In this document: piece by piece, positions 8,701-14,807 of the stretch
Numbering within the stretch: the stretch's first letter is position 1
How the letters are laid out: every line of letters begins with the position of its first letter
Source of the DNA: Bacteroidota bacterium
Lineage (GTDB): Bacteria > Bacteroidota > Bacteroidia > Chitinophagales > Chitinophagaceae
Direction: 5' to 3'
Length of the DNA stretch: 14,807 nt
Assembly (NCBI GenBank): GCA_023411775.1
Contig: JAEYOL010000188.1
Coordinates: 1-14,807, forward strand
Position numbers and translations under genes: made by a program
Notes under the pieces: generated by a model
The model's input: only the letters and a program-made list of their open reading frames with translations
What the model was told of the DNA's origin: nothing
Databases searched by the model: none

Positions 8701-11128
8701 CATTGATGCGGGCCCTGACGGTTACCCAATAGGTAGTATCCCTGGAAAGGCCGCCAAAAATGTAATTTGTAGACGTTGTAGTTCCAACCGGTGTCATCTC
8801 TCCAACCCCATTAAACAACATCACTTCGTAGTCTGTGGCACCTATCACAGCCGACCAGTTCAAATTGATATATCCTTCACACTGGTTGGCGGTGGCAGCA
8901 AGAGTTAAAGTAGGCACGCCTATAATGGTGAAAGCGTCGCTGATGCTTTCGATCCCCGTTCCATTATGGATGATCTTAATCCTGGCCAGTTCTGTAACCA
9001 CCGCGGGCACTGTCCAGGCCAGCTGGCGAAGGCCGGCAGAAACATTTGCACCATTCGTTACATTAGTCCAGCTGGCACCGTCATCATCTGAAAATTGTAT
9101 CGTGAAATCGTTGGATGGATTGCCATAAGATTCCCATTGAACATAAACCGCGTCACCGCCCTGAAGTTTTTCACCACCTGCCGGATAGGTCACCAAAGTC
9201 GAGACCGGTATCGTGTCAAATACGAGGTAGTAAGCGTGCTGGCCACCGAAAGGAATTGAAGTTCCATTGATCACAAAATTGTAAGTGCCTGGCCCCGGAT
9301 TGTTGATCACCACCTGCTCAATATTATTGATATGATCGGCACCGGTCGTAGCGGGGTCTGCTACAGAAGCAGGATTCACATTTAAAATTTGAGGAAGATA
9401 TACCGTAGCCGCGGGATCTGTCACACTCAGGTCGAGATCATTTACCAGGGCATTGGCCGCAAAAACGGCCGCCGCGGAATCGTTCCAGTACAACATTACT
9501 TTCAACTGGGCTATCGACGAACCGGCCGGAATGGTAATTGAATGGCTGGTGTTGCCCGCAGTAGCAACAGTTCCGTTGAAGTAATTGTTGTTTTCCAGCA
9601 TCGTCACGGAACGTAACAGGTTCATTTGCCCGAAACCATAGGTAAAATCGATGCCTGGTGTTCCTATATCTGTTGCACCGTTGCATAGCAAAGCCTTCAT
9701 CAACCCGTTGTCCGGGTTATTACCACTATTAAGCTGCCGGTATCTTTCATACAAAAGGCCAAGGCCGCCGGCAACAGCAGGAGCTGCCATACTGGTTCCG
9801 GTATTTAAACCATAGTTGTTTGTTGGTGTTGTTGAGAATACCTGCGTACCCTGTGCAACAATCTCCGGTTTGAGTCTTCCATCTCTGACGGGGCCCCGGC
9901 TGGAATTATTATACACTACACCCGCCGCATCAATATTTCCGACGGCGATGAGATTCTTCGCAGATTGATAACCGCCGAGTACGGTGCCGAATTTAACTGG
10001 GTAAGGACTGCAATTTTCGTTACCGCTATTACCTGCTGCAAAGACATGTTGCAGGCCAGGCATTAAAAATGCATGCTGATCCATTATACGTGAGGCAAGA
10101 TCATATATTCCAAAGCCGCTGCAGTCCGTAATATCTCCGTATGAATTGTTGGTGATCGTCATTCCGAAATCCTGAACATAGTTGGGCGCGTTCCAAAGTA
10201 TGCCGGAAAATCTTTGGGCAACAATAGTCGATTTGGGTGCAAACCCGGTATATAACTCGTTTCTGATACCCGCTCCGCCTACGGTGCCCATCACATGCAG
10301 GCCATGCGAGCCACCTGGGTTAGGCGCCCTATTTATTAACCGCCCATTGAAATCCATATGACGCGTTGGATCTGAATCATCGCCTACGCCAATCACGACG
10401 CCTTCACCCTTGAGATTACGGCCACCGGGTAACGGGTTGTTTAAAATATTTGCTTTGGTGCTTGCCCGGCTTTTATTATTGAGTGGCTGATCTTCCCCGG
10501 GTGCCGCCTGTACATATTCAACGAAAGGCAATGCTGCCAGTTCACGAAGCCTGTCTGAGCTTACCCGGGCAACTACGACATGATAATTTTGAAATTCTGA
10601 AGAAACGATTTCAAAACCGGCGATTCCCATCTCCCTTTTCACTTCCCCGTAGGAGTAAGATCTCGGGAAACTTATCCAAACATCGGTAGTACCGCCAGAT
10701 TTGAGTGCGCCTGCCGTCATTCCACTCGCAAGTCTCGGTTCGAGTTTGTGTTCGGGCTGTAATTCGAACACGGCTCTTGTTCTATGCTTTTTTAATAATG
10801 CTGCGTCGGGTGAGCCGGTTAGCAATGCAGTATATGCTTTGTTGGGAACATAGTCGAGAAGTTCTATACCGGCCTGTCTTAATTCGTTTTTTTCCCTTTC
10901 ACCAGGTATGCTTTCAAATTGAATAATGATAAGGGATTTGCCGCCTGGGCGTCTTGCGAGGTTCATTTCCTCAATCTTTTCCCCGGAAATATTGGCAGCC
11001 GGGACAAATGAACCACTTTTCAGGGATATACGATAGCGATCGCTATCTGGTACTTGCGCCTGCACCTGCACAGACAATAGACAGGCCCATAACAGGATAG
11101 CCATCAAAGGAACAGGATTGAATCTCAT
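5711..11128 (-). CDS. Secreted multidomain subtilisin-family (S8) serine protease with T9SS C-terminal sorting domain
   Basis: This 1805-residue exported protease begins at an ATG at 11126-11128 with a Sec signal peptide (cleavage near residue 24, VQAQ). Residues 25-235 look like a propeptide region. The S8 catalytic domain spans about 240-505: Asp250 (VIGVGDDSDP; Asp251 is the alternative), His275 (SHGLHVMGT), oxyanion Asn367 (FAAGNSG) and Ser446 (GTSMAAP). Residues 515-640 resemble the jelly-roll domain of KP-43-type subtilases (LVNDLDLSVTDP, NIEQVVINNPGPGTYNFVI). An Ig-like segment follows (645-735), then fibronectin type III (738-823). Two CARDB-like plus MAM-like pairs come next (835-1143 and 1147-1432). 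A less assigned module at 1433-1615 holds a CGTC motif. After an FNIII-like linker (1617-1716), a T9SS type A sorting domain (1722-1805) shows VYPNPSGGVFNF, KVYDINGRLV and GLYLLEV. Secretion across the outer membrane and anchoring or release by T9SS is therefore expected. Protein substrates are unknown. It lies 52 bp after mfd and may have its own promoter. Confidence 0.93.
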   Translation of the reverse strand: MRFNPVPLMAILLWACLLSVQVQAQVPDSDRYRISLKSGSFVPAANISGEKIEEMNLARRPGGKSLIIIQFESIPGEREKNELRQAGIELLDYVPNKAYTALLTGSPDAALLKKHRTRAVFELQPEHKLEPRLASGMTAGALKSGGTTDVWISFPRSYSYGEVKREMGIAGFEIVSSEFQNYHVVVARVSSDRLRELAALPFVEYVQAAPGEDQPLNNKSRASTKANILNNPLPGGRNLKGEGVVIGVGDDSDPTRHMDFNGRLINRAPNPGGSHGLHVMGTVGGAGIRNELYTGFAPKSTIVAQRFSGILWNAPNYVQDFGMTITNNSYGDITDCSGFGIYDLASRIMDQHAFLMPGLQHVFAAGNSGNENCSPYPVKFGTVLGGYQSAKNLIAVGNIDAAGVVYNNSSRGPVRDGRLKPEIVAQGTQVFSTTPTNNYGLNTGTSMAAPAVAGGLGLLYERYRQLNSGNNPDNGLMKALLCNGATDIGTPGIDFTYGFGQMNLLRSVTMLENNNYFNGTVATAGNTSHSITIPAGSSIAQLKVMLYWNDSAAAVFAANALVNDLDLSVTDPAATVYLPQILNVNPASVADPATTGADHINNIEQVVINNPGPGTYNFVINGTSIPFGGQHAYYLVFDTIPVSTLVTYPAGGEKLQGGDAVYVQWESYGNPSNDFTIQFSDDDGASWTNVTNGANVSAGLRQLAWTVPAVVTELARIKIIHNGTGIESISDAFTIIGVPTLTLAATANQCEGYINLNWSAVIGATDYEVMLFNGVGEMTPVGTTTSTNYIFGGLSRDTTYWVTVRARINGQPGRRATAVSRLPSTGTCSGTISDNDLKVDAILSPESSGRKFTSTELSNSVPVTVRIENLDNASTSGDIQVAYIFNSNAPVVELIAAPSIGNRASYNHTFATPIDLSAVGDYDLKVYVSYAGDPYQQNDTMSKVFRQLDNTFIDLTTDFIDDIEAAPVFKVIGQQIGLPGLDRYDFNATTAFGQVQSFINTGIASSGSKALTLDVSRYTAAGNTDSLTGTFNLQGYNTTADEIRLDFMYKHHGQVLHNANKVWIRGSDQDSWIEVYDLYANQGDVGVYKRSASIELSDILDAAGPPQAFSSSFQVRWGQWGLLNATDNENGAGYTFDDIRLYRVTNDIQMISIDTPTTASCDLGNLEPVRVSIRNAVGATINSIPINLQVDGGAVVTEIIPTIPGKTTASYTFTATADLSAPGYHTVKVWVDLGSDSFHDNDTTQITIFNAQLVASFPYLQDFETDDGGWHTEGNRVSWQYGTPSSPQINKAASGTQAWKTSLAGHHNSLEKSYLVSPCFDIAGLANPMLSFSVALDIEDCVTSLCDAAYVEYSADGKTWTRLGTDGEGTNWYNRNFSGNAVWSVENYTRWHVASIPLPSGLDRLRLRFVMESDPFVTREGIAIDDIHIYDSIYSIYDGPPFTSVVVNQANLTGNNWVDFVSDGMVIASVQPNGQNMGNTDAQAFIHTGAVRINSGQYYHNRNITIKPANTSLADSAVVRFYFLDAESEALINATGCGTCGKPASAYELGVTKYSHTNDALENGTLADNTGGVYSFILPANVKKVPFDKGYYAEFKVKDFSEFWLNNGGPTLDQPLPVELLSFVVRKNDQGEALLNWATASEMNTGRFEIELARGNDAFNQNNFVKIGFVNSGGNASTEQHYSFIDAEAHKQGVRYYRLKIVDLDGQFTYSPVRSVVFDDEIRWQVYPNPSGGVFNFVFQANLGEAVQLKVYDINGRLVRHTQSAASAFVQKLVIDMEGPQYASGLYLLEVTVNEKRQLFRLLKQ

Positions 11129-11140
11129 AAGAAGTTAATA

Positions 11141-11158
11141 TGTTATAAAAATATAACA
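11141..11158. repeat. AT-rich inverted repeat in the mfd-protease gap
   Basis: The arms TGTTATA (11141-11147) and TATAACA (11152-11158) are perfect complements around a four-base AAAA loop. The repeat sits 12 bp upstream of the protease ATG, in the 52-bp gap after the mfd stop. On the minus strand it contains TATATTTT, one mismatch from the Bacteroidota -7 consensus TAnnTTTG. It could be an operator, part of a promoter or a weak 3' hairpin of mfd. Low GC makes a chance origin quite possible. Confidence 0.35.
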
Positions 11159-11180
11159 ATTAGCGCGAACTAAAATAAGC

Positions 11181-14100
11181 TTATGCTGTAATTTCCTTCT
11201 CGGCGAAGCAGTATTGATGCAGACTATTTAGAAAACGCTTCATCTCATTCATTCCTTCTATTGGCTCTGCAATGAGCATGAATAACTTACCTGTTTGTTT
11301 CAATCTCGCCTTATTGGTACCGGTTTGAAGATAGTTGATGATACTATTGAAAAGCGGTGATTCGAAATAATGTGAGTCGGGCCGGTTGATGAAATAACAA
11401 CGCAGTGTATCCGATTTGAGCGACATCTTTTCAAAACCCAGATCAATTGCCAGTTTCCTGCAGTTGATCGTCGTAAACAGATCTTCCACCTGCGTGGGCA
11501 CCGGGCCGAAGCGATCAGAAAGTTCCTGGTGCATATTCCGTAGATCTTCTTCGGTTTCGCAATTGTCGAGCCGCTGGTATAGCGACAGGCGTTCCGCAAT
11601 ACTTTCCACATAGTCGTCGGGGATCAGTATCTCGAGATCGGTATCAATGGTGCAATCCTGTACATAGTCATCCTGCCGGGTTATTTCTTCTTTAAACAGG
11701 TCGCGGAACTCGGAGCGCTTCAATTCACGGATGGCTTCATCCAGGATTTTCTGGTACATTTCAAAACCGATCTCCGCCATAAACCCGCTTTGCTCGCCAC
11801 CAAGCATATTTCCGGCACCGCGAATATCGAGGTCGCGCATGGCAATCTGGAAACCGCTTCCCAATTCACTGTGCTGCTCCAGGGTCTGAAGTCGTTTCCT
11901 CGAATCGGTGGGTAAGGTACTCATGGGCGGCGCTAACAGGTAACAAAAAGCTTTTTTATTACTACGCCCCACCCTTCCGCGCAGCTGGTGCAGGTCGCTC
12001 AGGCCAAATTGGTGAGCATTGTTGACGATAATGGTATTGACATTGGGTATATCCACGCCGCTTTCAACGATATTGGTACAAACCAACACGTCGTATTTAC
12101 GATCTATGAAATCAAGTATTCTTTTTTCCAGGTCATGGCCTTCCATTTGCCCATGTGCATAACCAATACTCAGATCGGGACAAAGACCCTGTATGATCGA
12201 CGCCATTTCGGCCAGTCCGCTGATACGATTATAAATCACAAACACCTGGCCACCGCGTTCCGATTCGAAATATACCGCATCGCGTATAAAATCCTGGTTG
12301 TAGACCTGTACTTCAGTCTGAATTGGCTGCCGGTTGGGGGGTGGTGTATTGATAATACTCAGATCCCTGGCGCCCATCAGTGAAAACTGCAGGGTGCGAG
12401 GAATGGGTGTTGCTGTAAGCGTGAGACAATCAACCGTGGTACGCAGGGTCTTGATCTTCTCCTTGTGCCCCACTCCGAATTTTTGTTCTTCATCGATAAC
12501 GAGAAGTCCAAGGTCTTTGAATTTCACATCCTTTCCCAGGATACCATGCGTTCCTATTAATATATCGATCTTACCTTCCGCAAGTTTTTTTAGTGTCTCC
12601 TTTTTCTCCTTCGCCGTTTTGAAACGATTAATATAGTCAACTGTGACGGGGAAATCCTTCAAACGGTCGGTAAAGGTCTTGTAGTGTTGAAAAGCAAGAA
12701 TGGTAGTTGGCACCAACACGGCGGCTTGTTTTCCATCCACGCAGGTTTTGAAGGCCGCCCTGATAGCAACTTCTGTTTTTCCAAAACCCACATCGCCGCA
12801 AACCAGCCGGTCCATAGGTGAAGCAGACTCCATATCTTTTTTTACATCCGCTGTGGCCTTACTCTGATCGGGAGTGTCTTCATATATAAACGAAGCTTCC
12901 AGTTCTGTTTGCAGGTAATTATCAGGCGAATGAGCAAAGCCCTGCTGGGCTTTTCGCTGCGCATACAGCTTGATCAGGTCGAAGGCAATTTCTTTTACTT
13001 TGGTCTTGGTCTTTTCCTTCAGCCTGTTCCACACATCACTGCCCAGCTTATTTACTTTCGGTACACTACCTTCCTTTCCGGTGTACTTGGCGATTTTATG
13101 TAGTGAGTTGATGTTTACATAAAGGATATCACTGTCTTTGTAAATAATACGGACCGCTTCCTGTACTTTCCCGTTGGCCTCAATTTTTTGCAAGCCGCTG
13201 AATACGCCCACCCCATGATCAATATGCGTCACAAAATCTCCAGGCTGAAGTTCGCGGAGCATCCGCAGCGTTAAAGCCTTGTTCTTATTATATGCCTGCT
13301 TGACACGATACTTATGATACCGCTGAAACACCTGGTGATCGGTATAACAAACCAGTTTGAGATCCTGGTCAATATATCCCTCATGTATGGAGGTATTAAC
13401 TGGGTTGAATACGATCTCCGCTTTCAGGTCGTCAAAAATTGTCTGTAGCCTTTCAAGCTGTTTCGGATTATCAGCAAACAGGTAAAGATTAAATCCCTTC
13501 GACTCCCAGGACTTAAGGTCCTTTATTAATAATTCGAACTGCCGGTTGAAAGCGGGTTGCTCCCTGGTCGAAAAAGCAATGTTGAAAACCGAATCTTTAT
13601 CCGGAAGTGTATTTGAATGGCCAAAAGAAATGATATGCCTGGCGGACAGTCCATTTTCAAACTCCGCCGCTGTTATGAAATCGTCGGCATTGACCTGCTT
13701 TTTTACCAGTTTCTCATCTTCTTCCTGCTCCTTGCTTTTTGCAGACTGACCGCTCAATTGCTCGATCTCAATAAAGCCCCGCAGTTCATCTTCACAATCA
13801 AGTAAACGTTCCCGGCAGAACTCAAAATCTTCGATCCAAACAACCGTGTTCCCCGGCAAAAACTCCAGGAGTGAAATTGTATTACCATCTTCGAATTGTG
13901 TATTTACATTGGGAATAATGCTAACCTGGAGTAATTTCCTTTCGCTCAACTGCGTTTCAGGATCAATGATGCGAATGGAATCGACATCATTTCCAAATAA
14001 CTCAAGCCGGTAAGGTTTTTCATTACCATAAGAATAAATATCGAGGATACCCCCACGGATCGCAAATTGCCCGGGCTCGTACACAAAATCGGTTCTTTCA

Positions 14101-14627
14101 AAACCGAGGTCAGCTAACTGCAACAGTAATTTCTCCACGTCGAGAACATCACCAGCCTTGATGCGAATAATATTGGAAGAAAGAACGCCGGGCACAATGG
14201 TTTTTTCAAATAAGGCCTCGGGGTAGGTCACCAGTATTTTTTTATTGCCTCCGGCCGCTATTCTTGTTAGTGCCTCAGTCCTTAACATTACATGCGAAGA
14301 ATTCAACAGGCGATAATTCTTCCGGTTTTTAAATGAGGAGGGAAAATAAAATACGTCCAGGGCGCCGGTAATATTTTCAAGTGTGTTGTGAAAATAAGCC
14401 GCTTCCTCGGCATCATTTAAAATGATCAGGTGATTGAGCTGCTGGGCTTGGGGATGCAGAAAGGCCGAGGCCGCCACAAAAACGGAAGAGCTTCCAAGCA
14501 GACCCTCCAGGTGTATTTTCTGCGCTGGATTTCCAGGCAGTTCCGCGGTTAAAGGCATAGCGATCCTGTTCGCCAGTTGAAAAAGGCGGGGATCATCCTG
14601 GTACCTTTGCAACAATTCCTGAATCAT
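11181..14627 (-). CDS. mfd: Transcription-repair coupling factor (Mfd)
   Basis: Mfd is a cytoplasmic ATP-driven DNA translocase that removes RNA polymerase stalled at lesions and recruits UvrA for nucleotide excision repair. The 1148 residues equal the E. coli protein's length. I chose the ATG at 14625-14627, preceded by a purine-rich AGGGCGGA; a TTG five codons upstream is in frame but unlikely. Domains in order: UvrB-like D1a/D2/D1b (about 1-345, with GQFAIRGGILDIYS at 186-200 in the likely UvrA-binding part), a charged linker (292-315), D3 (about 350-450), a CarD-like RNA-polymerase-interacting domain (about 458-545, QPGDFVTHIDHGVGVF), and the RecG-like superfamily 2 motor. Motor motifs include Walker A GDVGFGKTE (611-619), DEEQ (712-715), TATPIPRT (738-745) and QLRGRVGRS (881-889). 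The translocation region around 931-948 (RDLDIRGAGNMLGGEQSG) is followed by the C-terminal TRCF domain (about 1000-1148). Nothing is missing. It is a housekeeping gene, likely first in its transcript given the terminator upstream. Confidence 0.99.
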   Translation of the reverse strand: MIQELLQRYQDDPRLFQLANRIAMPLTAELPGNPAQKIHLEGLLGSSSVFVAASAFLHPQAQQLNHLIILNDAEEAAYFHNTLENITGALDVFYFPSSFKNRKNYRLLNSSHVMLRTEALTRIAAGGNKKILVTYPEALFEKTIVPGVLSSNIIRIKAGDVLDVEKLLLQLADLGFERTDFVYEPGQFAIRGGILDIYSYGNEKPYRLELFGNDVDSIRIIDPETQLSERKLLQVSIIPNVNTQFEDGNTISLLEFLPGNTVVWIEDFEFCRERLLDCEDELRGFIEIEQLSGQSAKSKEQEEDEKLVKKQVNADDFITAAEFENGLSARHIISFGHSNTLPDKDSVFNIAFSTREQPAFNRQFELLIKDLKSWESKGFNLYLFADNPKQLERLQTIFDDLKAEIVFNPVNTSIHEGYIDQDLKLVCYTDHQVFQRYHKYRVKQAYNKNKALTLRMLRELQPGDFVTHIDHGVGVFSGLQKIEANGKVQEAVRIIYKDSDILYVNINSLHKIAKYTGKEGSVPKVNKLGSDVWNRLKEKTKTKVKEIAFDLIKLYAQRKAQQGFAHSPDNYLQTELEASFIYEDTPDQSKATADVKKDMESASPMDRLVCGDVGFGKTEVAIRAAFKTCVDGKQAAVLVPTTILAFQHYKTFTDRLKDFPVTVDYINRFKTAKEKKETLKKLAEGKIDILIGTHGILGKDVKFKDLGLLVIDEEQKFGVGHKEKIKTLRTTVDCLTLTATPIPRTLQFSLMGARDLSIINTPPPNRQPIQTEVQVYNQDFIRDAVYFESERGGQVFVIYNRISGLAEMASIIQGLCPDLSIGYAHGQMEGHDLEKRILDFIDRKYDVLVCTNIVESGVDIPNVNTIIVNNAHQFGLSDLHQLRGRVGRSNKKAFCYLLAPPMSTLPTDSRKRLQTLEQHSELGSGFQIAMRDLDIRGAGNMLGGEQSGFMAEIGFEMYQKILDEAIRELKRSEFRDLFKEEITRQDDYVQDCTIDTDLEILIPDDYVESIAERLSLYQRLDNCETEEDLRNMHQELSDRFGPVPTQVEDLFTTINCRKLAIDLGFEKMSLKSDTLRCYFINRPDSHYFESPLFNSIINYLQTGTNKARLKQTGKLFMLIAEPIEGMNEMKRFLNSLHQYCFAEKEITA

Positions 14628-14639
14628 AATTCCGCCCTG

Positions 14640-14647
14640 CAAAAGTA
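14640..14647 (-). promoter_or_regulatory. Candidate Bacteroidota -7 promoter element for mfd
   Basis: The minus strand reads TACTTTTG, an exact match to the Bacteroidota -7 consensus TAnnTTTG. It ends only 12 bp upstream of the mfd ATG, so the transcript would have a leader of a few bases and the element sits close to the purine-rich AGGGCGGA. No TTTG or TTG was found at the usual -33 distance, which weakens the call. A short match like this can arise by chance in AT-rich DNA. Confidence 0.3.
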
Positions 14648-14735
14648 CGACTAAGCCAGCAGAATATTTTCACTCAACGTCAATTGATGTTAAACATGAT
14701 CTTAAAATTCATGCAAATCGTGGCTGATGGCACAT

Positions 14736-14778
14736 AAATAAAACAAGCCCGGGTGTCTATGGCCGGGCTTGCTTATTT
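14736..14778 (-). terminator. Strong hairpin terminator upstream of mfd, probably bidirectional
   Basis: A nine-base perfect stem CAAGCCCGG/CCGGGCTTG (14744-14752 with 14763-14771) encloses a ten-base loop. The flanks AAATAA (14736-14741) and TTATTT (14773-14778) are also complementary, with a small internal loop between the stems. On the minus strand the stem is followed by TTTTATTTATG, a good terminator tail. It most likely ends a minus-strand gene lying beyond the right edge and insulates mfd. The plus-strand tail CTTATTTAA is weaker, so it might also work for an opposing transcript. Confidence 0.8.
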
Positions 14779-14800
14779 AACATTTATAAGATAAATGTTA
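14778..14800. repeat. AT-rich 23-bp inverted repeat next to the terminator
   Basis: Ten-base perfect arms TAACATTTAT (14778-14787) and ATAAATGTTA (14791-14800) flank a three-base AAG centre. The repeat abuts the GC-rich terminator, sharing one base with its outer arm. On the minus strand a CAG CAA TAA reading at 14806-14798 would put a stop codon inside one arm, so the repeat could be the 3' end of an upstream gene. It may instead be a second hairpin of a tandem terminator or an operator. Confidence 0.5.
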
Positions 14801-14807
14801 TTGCTGC

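Noticed and set aside
11988..12383. 131-residue plus-strand open frame within mfd
   Set aside because: It is antisense to the conserved motor domain of Mfd and is explained by that gene's codon pattern.
14687..14697. Short inverted repeat ATGTT-A-AACAT upstream of mfd
   Set aside because: Five-base arms are expected by chance in AT-rich intergenic DNA and nothing else supports a site.

Overview
The window looks like a chromosomal segment from a Bacteroidota, most plausibly a Chitinophagaceae-type bacterium. The grounds are a SusC/SusD outer-membrane nutrient-uptake pair, a secreted protease ending in a type IX secretion system (T9SS) C-terminal sorting domain, lipoprotein signal peptides, and AT-rich leaders without strong Shine-Dalgarno sequences. 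The family placement is inference. All five genes lie on the minus strand, so transcription runs from right to left. I see no RNA genes, CRISPR array, insertion sequence or integrase.

From right to left: (i) 14628-14807 is non-coding and carries a strong GC-rich hairpin terminator beside an AT-rich near-perfect palindrome. (ii) 11181-14627 is mfd, the full-length transcription-repair coupling factor, 1148 residues. (iii) After a 52-bp gap, 5711-11128 encodes a 1805-residue multidomain subtilisin-family (S8) protease with a signal peptide, an intact catalytic set, a KP-43-like jelly roll, two CARDB-like/MAM-like module pairs and a T9SS sorting domain. (iv) A 160-bp gap at 5551-5710 holds a hairpin with a T-rich tail that probably ends the protease transcript. 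(v) 2170-5550 (SusC-like TonB-dependent porin), 687-2159 (SusD-like lipoprotein) and 662 to the left edge (zinc metallohydrolase lipoprotein, cut by the window) are spaced by 10 and 24 bp and look like one operon.

The three-gene operon matches a recognised Bacteroidota arrangement in which an HExxH lipoprotein accompanies a SusC/SusD pair. The likely scheme is binding at the cell surface by SusD, import through SusC with TonB energy, and surface hydrolysis by the metallohydrolase. The substrate cannot be read from the sequence. The neighbouring secreted subtilase makes a protein or peptide substrate an attractive guess, but the terminator between them argues for separate transcription units. 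mfd is housekeeping and probably unrelated in function. I found no clearly undescribed system. The main points for a second look are the composite protease with its internal duplication and CxxC-bearing module, the truncated metallohydrolase operon, and the palindromes in the gaps flanking mfd.
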